Source of the DNA: a bacterium
GTDB lineage: Bacteria > Zhuqueibacterota > QNDG01 > JAGLOF01
NCBI GenBank assembly: GCA_023139105.1
Contig: JAGLOF010000041.1
Coordinates: forward strand, 1 to 33,792
DNA: 33,792 nt
Reading direction: 5' to 3'
The notes under the pieces: generated by a model
Seen by the model: the letters and a program-made list of their open reading frames with translations, nothing else
Told to the model about the DNA's origin: nothing
Database searches by the model: none
Made by a program: the position numbers and the translations under genes
Shown here: positions 8,601 through 16,923 of the stretch, in pieces
How positions within the stretch are numbered: position 1 is the stretch's first letter
Layout: each line of letters opens with the position of its first letter

Positions 8601-9023
8601 ATGCCTGTTTTACCTTCACATGAATCAAAAGTAGCAATAATGCCATGCACCGGTATAGGTCAGGTACTTGGAACGATAACACGACAAGCAGCATACAAAG
8701 TCTGTGAAGAGCTTCGGCCTGATCAGACCCTGCTTCTCTGTCTGCCGGCTCTTGTACGCGGTGTCCGGGAAGATATTGATATGATTGAGAATAATAAAGT
8801 TCTGTTGATTGAAGGATGTAAAGACAGGTGTGCGGCGGCGGCACTGGCTGTTCAAAACGGCAGTGCGGCCGTAACAATAAACCTGCCTGCAGTTCTAAAG
8901 GAAGCAGGTGTTAAGGTTAAAGATACAAATCGCAGTCAATTAACTAAAGATGAAGAGACTGTTGTTGATATTCTTGCTCAGAGAGTTGCTGAAAAAGTAG
9001 ACGAACTAATACAATTAAAGTGA
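8601..9023 (+). CDS. DGC-domain putative zinc-binding protein
   Basis: A small cytoplasmic protein of 140 residues resembling the DGC/putative zinc-binding family (PF08859): an early MPCTGIG (C16), C35, C47, then EGCKDRC (C73, C77), equivalent to the family's DGC-xx-C motif. In this copy the D of DGC is E. The family has no established enzymatic role; metal binding is proposed from its cysteines. AAGGA precedes the ATG. It is followed after 16 bases by a ferredoxin and then a radical SAM enzyme, so a supporting role (metal or sulfur handling, or cluster delivery) is an inference from position only. Confidence 0.7.
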   Translation: MPVLPSHESKVAIMPCTGIGQVLGTITRQAAYKVCEELRPDQTLLLCLPALVRGVREDIDMIENNKVLLIEGCKDRCAAAALAVQNGSAAVTINLPAVLKEAGVKVKDTNRSQLTKDEETVVDILAQRVAEKVDELIQLK

Positions 9024-9039
9024 ATTGAATTGAACAACT

Positions 9040-9804
9040 ATGTCTAAACAATATATCATATGCCGATGCGCTAATGCAGGAAAGTTGAATTCTGCCAAAG
9101 TAGATGCACTGATCCAAAAACTGGAGAATGGTGATCATACTGTCAAAGTGATAGACGATCTTTGCGGTGCAGCATCAACAGGGCAACCTGATTTGAAAGA
9201 ACTTGTAACTCCAAATACTACTATACTTGCATGTCATAAAAGAAGCGTACAATGGCTGCTTCACCGGGCAGGTGTCAGTGCTCCGGAATTGATAGATAAA
9301 AAAAATATTTTAAACGATGATTTAAGTGAACTGACAGGTGTTTTAAACGTAAAAACAGATAAGCCAGTCGAGGCTTCGTCCAAGACGGACTGGCAGCCGT
9401 GGTTCCCGGTTATAGACTATGACCGCTGTATTGACTGCAAACAATGCGCAAGTTTCTGCCTGTTTGGAGTCTATTCTATTACAACGGATGGAAATGTAGA
9501 TGTCTCTTATCCACAAGGCTGTAAAAATTTATGTCCAGCATGTGCACGTATCTGTCCGGAGGCCGCTATTATATTTCCAAAGTTGGATGAAGAGCCTTAC
9601 AACGGTGCGCCTATTACAGATGAAACAAAGCTAAAGCAACGGATACAGACAAATGTAGATCAAATGTTGGGTGATGATATTTATACAGCCCTGGCTGAAA
9701 GACGAAAAAAAGCAAAGAAACGATTATTCCGCGCCGATGCAATGAAACAGGCAGAAGCCGAACGAGCTTCATGCCTGCAAAAAGCCACGAAGGATGATGA
9801 ATGA
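9040..9804 (+). CDS. Two-cluster ferredoxin with a Cys-bearing N-terminal domain
   Basis: The product is 254 residues. The N-terminal ~100 residues carry C8-x-C10, C42 and C65 in a small alpha/beta-looking domain that recalls the N-terminal region of HdrA-like proteins; this comparison is tentative. A ferredoxin domain follows: C130-xx-C133-xx-C136-xxx-C140 and C161-xxx-C165-xx-C168-xxx-C172-P, suggesting two [4Fe-4S] clusters. The tail (200-254) is charged and helical. No signal peptide, so it is cytoplasmic. The stop overlaps the start of the radical SAM gene by ATGA, so the pair is probably translated together and this ferredoxin is a plausible electron donor to that enzyme. The upstream ribosome binding site is weak, consistent with translational coupling to the previous gene. 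Confidence 0.82.
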   Translation: MSKQYIICRCANAGKLNSAKVDALIQKLENGDHTVKVIDDLCGAASTGQPDLKELVTPNTTILACHKRSVQWLLHRAGVSAPELIDKKNILNDDLSELTGVLNVKTDKPVEASSKTDWQPWFPVIDYDRCIDCKQCASFCLFGVYSITTDGNVDVSYPQGCKNLCPACARICPEAAIIFPKLDEEPYNGAPITDETKLKQRIQTNVDQMLGDDIYTALAERRKKAKKRLFRADAMKQAEAERASCLQKATKDDE

Positions 9805-10985
9805 TACAATTGATGACCAGGATGACGCGTGAAATACATCCGAAACTCTTATGGAAATTTGCATATAACGGCGGTTTTAAAAGCATGCGCGCCGTTCAAA
9901 AATTTAATAAACGGCTGGCCAAAGGTCAGAATATACCTGCTTTCTATTTCCTCTCAATTACCTCAGCCTGTAACCTGAGTTGCCAGGGATGTTGGGTATC
10001 ACCTAATCCAAAGAGAGAATTGGATATTGAGCACATTCATAAATTGATTAATGAAGCCAAATCATACGGTACTTATTTCTTTGGTATTCTTGGTGGCGAG
10101 CCTCTGCTCTATCCACATCTCTATGAAATACTGGAACAGCATCCTGACTGTTATTTCATACTCTTCACCAACGGAACACTCATAACTGACGATGTCGCTG
10201 CAAGACTGCATCGCGCCGGCAATGTATCACCTTTGATAAGCATTGAAGGTAATGATTTGGTCAGCGATGAACGCAGAGGCGGCACAAATGTCCACTCCCG
10301 TACATATGAGGGACTGGAAGCCTGTAGGCGCCAGCATCTACCTATTGGTGTAGCATCCAGTATCTGTAAATCCAATATTGATGACCTGGCAACAGATGAA
10401 TTTCTACAAAAACTGGCCAACAATGGCGTGCATTATATGTTTTATTATATATACCGTCCTGTTGGCCCCATGCCCGCACCGGAACTGGCCTTAAGTAAAG
10501 AGGAGATAGTACAGTTTCGTCAATTCTTAGTGGATGCCAGAACGAAATCACCTGTCATGATCATTGACGCTTATTGGGACCAGGACGGCAAGGCTCTATG
10601 CCCTGCTGCAACCGGTATCATGCACCATATAGGCCCTGGCGGCCATATTGAACCATGCCCACCTGTTCAATTTGCAGCAGCACAATTAAACGGTCAACCT
10701 TTGGTCGACACATTATCTAATTGCAATTTTTTACATGAATTCAAAAAACAGGTTCCTAATGCAACCCGTGGTTGTATACTGATGGATAACCCTAAACTCC
10801 TGGCAGACATAATATCTAAAACCGGTGCTGCTGATACCAGCGGCCGGAATACTGCCATGGAAGAACTACTGAATATGACACCCTGTGCCAGTCATTCAAT
10901 GCCTGGACAGGAGATACCTGAAAAAGCCTGGGCCTATAAATTTGCCAAGAAACATTGGTTTTTCGGATTCGGTGCTTATGGATAA
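9801..10985 (+). CDS. Radical SAM enzyme with C-terminal Cys region
   Basis: The product is 394 residues. The radical SAM signature C57-NLS-C61-QG-C64 is intact, followed by GGEP (98-101), which contacts SAM, and TNGTL. The C-terminal part contains C267, C286 (in GPGGHIEPCPP), C308, C325 and C362, in the style of SPASM-like auxiliary cluster regions. Reaction unknown. Because it sits directly before a prenyl diphosphate synthase and terpene-cyclase-like genes, modification of an isoprenoid lipid is a reasonable inference. It is not an obvious HpnH (adenosylhopane) enzyme, since its flanking sequences differ. In-frame ATGs at 9813 and 9822 are alternative starts; ATG 9801 is preferred for the overlap and the AAGGA just upstream. 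Confidence 0.88.
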   Translation: MIQLMTRMTREIHPKLLWKFAYNGGFKSMRAVQKFNKRLAKGQNIPAFYFLSITSACNLSCQGCWVSPNPKRELDIEHIHKLINEAKSYGTYFFGILGGEPLLYPHLYEILEQHPDCYFILFTNGTLITDDVAARLHRAGNVSPLISIEGNDLVSDERRGGTNVHSRTYEGLEACRRQHLPIGVASSICKSNIDDLATDEFLQKLANNGVHYMFYYIYRPVGPMPAPELALSKEEIVQFRQFLVDARTKSPVMIIDAYWDQDGKALCPAATGIMHHIGPGGHIEPCPPVQFAAAQLNGQPLVDTLSNCNFLHEFKKQVPNATRGCILMDNPKLLADIISKTGAADTSGRNTAMEELLNMTPCASHSMPGQEIPEKAWAYKFAKKHWFFGFGAYG

Positions 10986-10991
10986 GGCCGT

Positions 10992-10998
10992 GAAAGGA
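10992..10998 (+). promoter_or_regulatory. Ribosome binding site fixing the start of the DUF116-prenyl synthase gene
   Basis: GAAAGGA lies 6 bases before ATG 11005. It favours that start over in-frame ATGs at 10885 and 10978, which overlap the radical SAM gene. Confidence 0.65.
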
Positions 10999-11004
10999 CC
11001 TTTT

Positions 11005-12759
11005 ATGGAAGCTTCTACCGCTTCATTATTAACTCAATTGTTGCCACCGACTGATACGCTGAAGTTGACGGATCCCGAACAATGCAGTAATATGAGCCCG
11101 TCGGCATCACAAATAGTCCCGCCTACGGCAGAGGAAAAACGAAAACTGGAGATACTGGCCAGAGAATGCATTAATGTACTGGGCCTTATACCTCCATTGC
11201 CGTTGACAACACTGCGGCGGCATGCCCGAATTATTATAGAAGAGCAGAACATCAATACTGCCTATGAAGATTTTTTTGCTGTAATTCTTGGAAATGCTGT
11301 ATGGGAACCCGTTGTCTCTGCTATTCCGCCGGAACGCCGACTATTGCTTCTGCCCCACTGCATGCGCAATCGTGCAGTCTGCTCTGCCGAAATGGACGCT
11401 TTCGGGCTGCTCTGTGAATCATGCGGCGGATGTGTCACAGGTCTTCTTCAGGATCAAGCAGAAGAACAAGGCTATGTAGTGCTGATTGCAGAAGGCACAA
11501 CGGTTGTCACTCAGCTCTTGAAAGCGGGTAAAGTCGATGCAGTAATAGGTATAGGCTGCCTCAGTGCCCTTGAACGTTCTTTTCCCCATCTTAATGCAGC
11601 CGCAATTCCGGGACTTGCCATACCACTGTCCAAAGACGGTTGTGAAAATACTGAAATTGATAAAGAATGGGTTTTAGAGATACTCTCAATGAACAGTGAG
11701 GGCCAAAACACACAGCTTGTTGATCTGGATTCACTGAAGAGTGAAGTGCAAACCTGGTTTACACACCAGTCATTGGATCATGAACTTAATCTGCACGGAA
11801 CCTATACCGAATCTCTGGAGATTGAGTGGATGGAAGCCGGTGGCAAACGATGGCGTCCATTGCTAACAGCCGCTGTCAGCCGTACACTGCATGCCGGGGC
11901 CGATGATGATGGCTTAAAAAAGCTTGGTCTGGCAGTAGAGTGCTTTCATAAAGCCAGCTTGATTCATGATGACATTGAAGATCATGACGATAAAAGATAT
12001 GAAAAACCAACCATGCATGCCACCTATGGTATACCCCTGGCACTCAATGCCGGAGATTTACTTGTAGGTGAAGGTTATCGTCTTATTGCTGATTCCGGCG
12101 CAGAACCTGTAAGACTTGCCCAAATGCTCCGGGTGGCAGCCGAAGGACATCGTGATCTATGCATAGGTCAGGGTGAAGAACTTAAAGTCACTCAGGACGG
12201 CAGCATCCTTCCGGTTGACAAGGTTATAGATATTTTCCGCAGGAAGACCGCACCTGCTTTTTCCGTAGCACTCGTTCTCGGTGCCATATACGCAGGTGCA
12301 GATAGTGCAACCTGTAAGATGCTCAATGATTACTCTACGGCCTTGGGAATAGCCTATCAAGTCCGCGATGATATAGAAGATTTCATGGAAGAAAATGGCG
12401 GCTCAGATCTGCTGGACATGCGTCCATCTCTGCTCCTTGCACTTGCCATGGCCGGTGATAACGACATGGCCAAACAGCTTTTACGCAAGGCGCGTAAAGA
12501 TGATGGTACTATCAATGCCACAATCATAAGGCAGGCTGTTAAACAGACAGGGCTCGAATCCAGCGCATGGGATCTGGTGGAGTTCTTCCGTAATCGAGCT
12601 CTTGAAGCATTGGATGATATGACGCATCAATCATTAAAACGACTATTATTTCAAATATTATATAAAATCCTGGGTCATCGCCCCGACAATCGCAGGAATC
12701 TGCACGGTACTGAAAAGAATGAATCCATAGTTCTGATTGAGGAGATTACTACTGCATGA
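11005..12759 (+). CDS. DUF116 - polyprenyl diphosphate synthase fusion
   Basis: The product is 584 residues with two domains. Residues ~45-215 match DUF116: LPHC (C119), C126, then C137-xx-C140-xx-C143, and a Rossmann-like GYVVLIAEGTTVV stretch, a Cys-rich and probably metal-binding unit of unknown function. Residues ~250-550 are a trans-isoprenyl diphosphate synthase: GGKRWRP (279-285), first Asp-rich motif D322-D323-I-E-D326 and second motif D455-D456-I-E-D459, so catalysis should be intact. The residues before the first motif (A318-S319, positions -4/-5) are small, which in this family usually permits longer chains than farnesyl. The usual RRG after the first motif is KRYEKPT here. It is expected to condense IPP onto an allylic diphosphate. 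Overlaps ATGA with the next gene. Both halves are convincing; the fusion is the unusual part. Confidence 0.9.
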   Translation: MEASTASLLTQLLPPTDTLKLTDPEQCSNMSPSASQIVPPTAEEKRKLEILARECINVLGLIPPLPLTTLRRHARIIIEEQNINTAYEDFFAVILGNAVWEPVVSAIPPERRLLLLPHCMRNRAVCSAEMDAFGLLCESCGGCVTGLLQDQAEEQGYVVLIAEGTTVVTQLLKAGKVDAVIGIGCLSALERSFPHLNAAAIPGLAIPLSKDGCENTEIDKEWVLEILSMNSEGQNTQLVDLDSLKSEVQTWFTHQSLDHELNLHGTYTESLEIEWMEAGGKRWRPLLTAAVSRTLHAGADDDGLKKLGLAVECFHKASLIHDDIEDHDDKRYEKPTMHATYGIPLALNAGDLLVGEGYRLIADSGAEPVRLAQMLRVAAEGHRDLCIGQGEELKVTQDGSILPVDKVIDIFRRKTAPAFSVALVLGAIYAGADSATCKMLNDYSTALGIAYQVRDDIEDFMEENGGSDLLDMRPSLLLALAMAGDNDMAKQLLRKARKDDGTINATIIRQAVKQTGLESSAWDLVEFFRNRALEALDDMTHQSLKRLLFQILYKILGHRPDNRRNLHGTEKNESIVLIEEITTA

Positions 12760-13646
12760 CCATTACGCAGGACATGATTGAGACAGGCCGGCAATGCACT
12801 CTCATTCTGGATGATGAGGCACTCCAGTCTATCACAGACTATATCTACTCTCAATGGGATATCCATGGAGGTTTCCATGGGCGTGATGGTAGGCCTGATC
12901 TATATTATACATTATTCGGTGCAGAATGCCTGGATATTCTCAAGCAGGACCTGCCCGAAGGTTTTTCAGATTACCTGGATAAATTTGGAAACGGTGAAGA
13001 TCTGGATCTGATCCATTTGTCATGTTTGGGTAGATGCCTGGCACTTGCTGAGAAAGAAGAAGACTCTCAGCAGCAACAGCGTAAACAAGGCATTACAAAA
13101 AATCTACTGGAAATAAATAAAAATAATGATGCAACTGTATACGGGGCATTTGTAACACGTCTGGCCCTGGAAGAGATGGAACAGATAATTGATGACACCG
13201 GCGTCTGGAATAATGATCTTGAAAAATTACGCACCGCCGATGGCGGATATGCAGAGCAAGGTCTGGGCGATGAAGGTACAACACCTGTTACAGCAGCGGC
13301 TGCCGTTTTAAAATCTGAAATAGATTCTTCTGACTCGGCATTAATCGACTGGCTACTTCTCCGGCGTTCATGGATGGGCGGTTTTCATGCCACACCTGCG
13401 GCACCTGTCCCCGACCTGCTCTCTACAGCTACGGCCCTCTTTGCCCTTAAAAGACTTGGCCATAATTTGACTGAGCTATGTGAGAGCAGCATGATGTTTA
13501 TCGAATCACTATGGCATGAAAATGGTGGATTCGTCGGCCATATGGCAGAACCGAATCCTGACTGTGAATACACTTTTTACGGCCTCCTGGCCCTGGGCAT
13601 ATTGGCCCCATTATCTACCGGACAAGCAAATGAGCCTGAATCCTGA
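12756..13646 (+). CDS. Prenyltransferase-beta / terpene-cyclase-repeat protein (small)
   Basis: The product is 296 residues made of alpha-alpha barrel repeats of the prenyltransferase/squalene-oxidase type: IHGGFHGRDGRPDLYYTLFG (37-56), MGGFHATPAAPVPDLLSTATAL, and GGFVGHMAEPNPDCEYTFYG (257-276). This spacing resembles the beta subunit of protein geranylgeranyltransferases and the half-barrel domains of terpene cyclases. I do not see a confident DxDD acid motif or a clear full set of zinc ligands, so an enzyme and a non-catalytic partner both remain possible. The start overlaps the preceding prenyl synthase stop (ATGA) and its end overlaps the next gene by 17 bases, implying coupled production with the large cyclase. 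No signal peptide. Confidence 0.8.
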   Translation: MTITQDMIETGRQCTLILDDEALQSITDYIYSQWDIHGGFHGRDGRPDLYYTLFGAECLDILKQDLPEGFSDYLDKFGNGEDLDLIHLSCLGRCLALAEKEEDSQQQQRKQGITKNLLEINKNNDATVYGAFVTRLALEEMEQIIDDTGVWNNDLEKLRTADGGYAEQGLGDEGTTPVTAAAAVLKSEIDSSDSALIDWLLLRRSWMGGFHATPAAPVPDLLSTATALFALKRLGHNLTELCESSMMFIESLWHENGGFVGHMAEPNPDCEYTFYGLLALGILAPLSTGQANEPES

Positions 13647-15423
13647 CATCCTGCATAAAGCCCGGGTAAAAGCCGAGCAACGCCTTTTAAACCTTATGAA
13701 TGGCAATGGACACTGGGAGGGACAGCTCTCTTCCAGTGCCCTGGCTGCTGCCGTAGCATGTGCAGCCCTGTATCAGGTTGATCCTTCTGCGCATCAAGAG
13801 CAGTTGACAAGAGGTTTCGACTGGCTGGGAGCTGTTCAGAATGACGATGGTGGATGGGGCGATACTCCCGAATCAAAATCCAATCTATCCACAACAATGT
13901 TAGTATGGTCTGCATTTGCGCCATTTTCAGAACACTACTCCTCAGTCATGAAAAAAGCCGAAGCCTGGATTATAACCTATACCGGCAGTATTGATGCAAT
14001 TCCCCTGACTAAGTCAATATTAAAAATATATGGCAATGACAAGACATTTTCTGCACCAATACTCGCCATGTGTGCATTATCAGGGCGGCTTGGCCCTGAT
14101 CCGGAATGTTGGAAACTTGTACCGCAGCTTCCACTCGAAGCAGCAATCCTGCCTCAGAGCGTCTTTAAATTCATGCAGCTTCCGGTTGTAAGTTATGCAA
14201 TACCCGCACTAATAGCCATTGGGCTTTTGAGACACCGTAGAGGCAGATCTACGCCGATACTGGGCATACTGCGTGATACAATCACCGGAAGATTGCTGGA
14301 TACCTTAATTTATCTTCAACCTGAAAACGGCGGCTTCCTGGAAGCTACACCTTTAACAGCATTTGTTACACTCGCCCTGGCAGGTGCCGGAGTGAAAAAT
14401 CACTTTGTAATAGATAATGCAGTGACTTTTCTTTTGGATTCACAAAGAGACGACGGCTCATGGCCTATTGACACTGACCTGGCTACATGGATTTCTACAC
14501 TCTCAATCAAGGTGCTGGAAGAAGATAGATCTACATTAACTATCGAACAAAAATCTCAGCTTCGGCAATGGCTGCTTGATCAGCAGCATAGCACGCTTCA
14601 TCCTTTTACGGATACTGCGCCAGGTGGCTGGGCATGGACTCATTGGCCTGGTGCTGTTCCGGATGCAGATGATACAGCCGGTGCTCTCCTGGCATTGAAG
14701 TACATCGGTAATGACAATATAGAAGATTGCGAAGCTGCAAAACGAGGTATTACATGGTTGCTGGATATTCAAAACCGTGACGGCGGTATCCCTACATTCT
14801 GCAAAGGCTGGGGTACTTTACCCTTTGACCGCAGTTGCGCCGATCTCTCAGGACATGTGTTGCGTGCCTTTCTCACATGGCAGGACAAGATGGATGCAAA
14901 GCTTAAAAAACAAATGAACAAATCTATTGAGCGCCTTATAAGTTACATCTTACAGCAGCAACATATTGACGGATACTGGCTCCCCCTTTGGTTCGGGAAT
15001 CAATGGGCTGATAATAAAGCCAATCCTCTGTACGGCACTGTTCAGGTCATCTTTGGCCTGCAACATAGAAGACTCAATAACGACACCAAGGTCCAATCTG
15101 CTCTGAAAAAATCCTATACCTACCTTAAAAGCCAGCAGAATGATGACGGAGGCTGGGGAGCACACTATAAGGTAAACTCATCAATCGAAGAGACAGCCCT
15201 GGCAATATCTGCCCTGGCATCAGATGCTTCCGGAGAATGTCTTGAAAAAGGTGCTGCCTGGCTGCTTAATGCTAATAATAATAAGATACTTGCATCATCG
15301 CCGATCGGGCTTTATTTTGCAAGTCTGTGGTATGATGATAAAGCATATCCTGCCGTATTCACTGCACAAGCACTAAGACGACTACATTTCTCTGTTGAAC
15401 AAGATAAGTCGTTATTAATATGA
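13630..15423 (+). CDS. Squalene-hopene-cyclase-like class II terpene cyclase
   Basis: The product is 597 residues, close to the ~630 of squalene-hopene cyclases. QW-type repeats occur at 70-77 (QNDDGGWG), 272-278 (QRDDGSW), 443-454 and 502-510 (QQNDDGGWG). The catalytic acid motif is present and correctly placed: PDADDTAGALLAL, D345-A-D347-D348, equivalent to the central DxDD that protonates the substrate in class II cyclases. Other family-like stretches are GGFLEATPLTAFVTLAL and GGWAWTHWPG. Expected chemistry is cationic cyclisation of a linear isoprenoid at the membrane surface. There is no squalene synthase in the window, so the substrate is open: squalene made elsewhere or a polyprenyl product of the upstream synthase. 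Start ATG 13630 is chosen because the open frame upstream lies inside the previous gene. Confidence 0.85.
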   Translation: MSLNPDILHKARVKAEQRLLNLMNGNGHWEGQLSSSALAAAVACAALYQVDPSAHQEQLTRGFDWLGAVQNDDGGWGDTPESKSNLSTTMLVWSAFAPFSEHYSSVMKKAEAWIITYTGSIDAIPLTKSILKIYGNDKTFSAPILAMCALSGRLGPDPECWKLVPQLPLEAAILPQSVFKFMQLPVVSYAIPALIAIGLLRHRRGRSTPILGILRDTITGRLLDTLIYLQPENGGFLEATPLTAFVTLALAGAGVKNHFVIDNAVTFLLDSQRDDGSWPIDTDLATWISTLSIKVLEEDRSTLTIEQKSQLRQWLLDQQHSTLHPFTDTAPGGWAWTHWPGAVPDADDTAGALLALKYIGNDNIEDCEAAKRGITWLLDIQNRDGGIPTFCKGWGTLPFDRSCADLSGHVLRAFLTWQDKMDAKLKKQMNKSIERLISYILQQQHIDGYWLPLWFGNQWADNKANPLYGTVQVIFGLQHRRLNNDTKVQSALKKSYTYLKSQQNDDGGWGAHYKVNSSIEETALAISALASDASGECLEKGAAWLLNANNNKILASSPIGLYFASLWYDDKAYPAVFTAQALRRLHFSVEQDKSLLI

Positions 15424-16895
15424 AAGCAGACTCGAATAGCATGAATTTAAAAAAAGAACAAAAAATCACTGCCAGTGTCGCCACAATTACAGCATTGATA
15501 TGTGTATTTTCTCTCTCCTGGTGGTTTTCGCATGATCCCACTTCCGACCTGATCATTCATGGCCCGGATATGGACAACAGTCCCACTGCCGAAGAACTGG
15601 CCGCTAACATGCAATTGGTTACTATCGGCGAACTACATTCTGTCTATGACGGAACACCCGGCATATGGCCCGGAGAGTGGACTATTTTCCGTGGCAATGC
15701 AGCTGATAATATATCAACAGAAAACGTACAATTAGCTAATAGCTGGCCTGAATCCGGCCCGCCAGTAGTATGGGATTTGGAACTTGGTGAAGGCCATGCC
15801 GGGGCTGCTATTAAAAACGGTCGCGTCTATGTGCTGGATTATGATGAAGAAGACAAGGCTGACCTGCTTCGCTGCTTCTCAATGGACAATGGTGAAGAGA
15901 TCTGGCGTTCAGGCTATCATGTCAAAATTAAACGAAACCACGGCATAAGCCGAACCGTACCTGCCGTGACTGATGACTATGTTGTGACAATTGGCCCCAA
16001 GTGTCATGTAATGTGCGTAACAGCTGATTCCGGTAAATATGTCTGGGGTTTGGATATGGTGCGCGATTACGGGACAAAAATACCTGGCTGGTATACTGGC
16101 CAGTGCCCATATATTGCCGGTGACAGTGTAGCAGTCATAGCACCCGCTGGCCCGGATGTCCTTATCATGGGCGTCAATCTGGCAGACGGTCAGATTATGT
16201 GGCAGACACCTAATCCCAAACACTGGGAGATGTCGCATGTATGTGTCATGCCTATGACCCTGGGAGGTAAACGCATGGCCGTTTATAGCGCAGTTGGCGG
16301 CATGGTGGGTATATCTTTGGAACCTGGTGAAGAGGGCACTGTGCTCTGGGAGACCAAGTTGTGGACTCATTCGGTACTGGCACCCTCCCCTCTGATTATG
16401 CCTGACGGCCGGATCTTTCTCACAGCCGGTTATGGTGCAGGCAGCATGGTAATTAAAATCAATTCTGCCGATGGTGTATATACAGCCGAGGCATTGCAGG
16501 AATATAAACCCAATGACGGTATGGCTTGCGAGCAGCAGACACCGCTTTTCTGGAATGACCATTTTTTCTCAATACAGCCTAAAGATGCTGCTGGTCTCAG
16601 ACAGGAATTTGTCTGCTACAATCCGAACGATTGTACACGCCTTATTTGGTCCAGCGGCGAAACACAACGTTTCGGCCTTGGCCCCTTTATGATTGCCGAT
16701 GATAAATTCTTCATACTGAACGATGATGGTGTCCTGACTATGGCAGAAGCCTCTACGCGAAGTTTTAAAAAATTGGCACAGGCACATGTAATACCCGATG
16801 GTATAGATGCCTGGGCTCCATTTGCCATTGCCGGCGGCCGCATGATACTGCGCGATGCCACACGCATGATCTGTCTGGATCTCCGTGCACAGTAA
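15420..16895 (+). CDS. Membrane-anchored PQQ-like beta-propeller protein
   Basis: The product is 491 residues. One N-terminal membrane segment (about 17-36, ending WWFSHDP) has no clear cleavage site, so the rest is probably anchored on the outer face of the inner membrane. After a ~60-residue linker comes WTIFRGN, equivalent to the DWPRFRG start of the other propellers, and PQQ-like blades (SMDNGEEIWRS, TADSGKYVWGL, NLADGQIMWQT). Extra Cys residues are present (GPKCHVMC, TGQCPY). The start overlaps the stop of the terpene cyclase by ATGA, which ties this propeller to that pathway. Downstream genes are an NHL lipoprotein and exported ferredoxins, suggesting a role in an extracytoplasmic complex. 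Enzymatic activity and PQQ binding are not shown by the sequence. Confidence 0.84.
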   Translation: MKADSNSMNLKKEQKITASVATITALICVFSLSWWFSHDPTSDLIIHGPDMDNSPTAEELAANMQLVTIGELHSVYDGTPGIWPGEWTIFRGNAADNISTENVQLANSWPESGPPVVWDLELGEGHAGAAIKNGRVYVLDYDEEDKADLLRCFSMDNGEEIWRSGYHVKIKRNHGISRTVPAVTDDYVVTIGPKCHVMCVTADSGKYVWGLDMVRDYGTKIPGWYTGQCPYIAGDSVAVIAPAGPDVLIMGVNLADGQIMWQTPNPKHWEMSHVCVMPMTLGGKRMAVYSAVGGMVGISLEPGEEGTVLWETKLWTHSVLAPSPLIMPDGRIFLTAGYGAGSMVIKINSADGVYTAEALQEYKPNDGMACEQQTPLFWNDHFFSIQPKDAAGLRQEFVCYNPNDCTRLIWSSGETQRFGLGPFMIADDKFFILNDDGVLTMAEASTRSFKKLAQAHVIPDGIDAWAPFAIAGGRMILRDATRMICLDLRAQ

Positions 16896-16923
16896 CTTGC
16901 TACAAATTGATGAGGAGGATACT

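Noticed and set aside
9801..10985. HpnH, the adenosylhopane radical SAM enzyme
   Set aside because: The window has an SHC-like enzyme, which made this tempting. However, the sequence around the cluster motif and the C-terminal Cys pattern do not resemble HpnH as I know it.
15909..16562. A 217-codon open frame on the minus strand
   Set aside because: It is antisense to the membrane-anchored propeller gene at 15420, with no domain-like pattern. The + strand frame is clearly the real gene.
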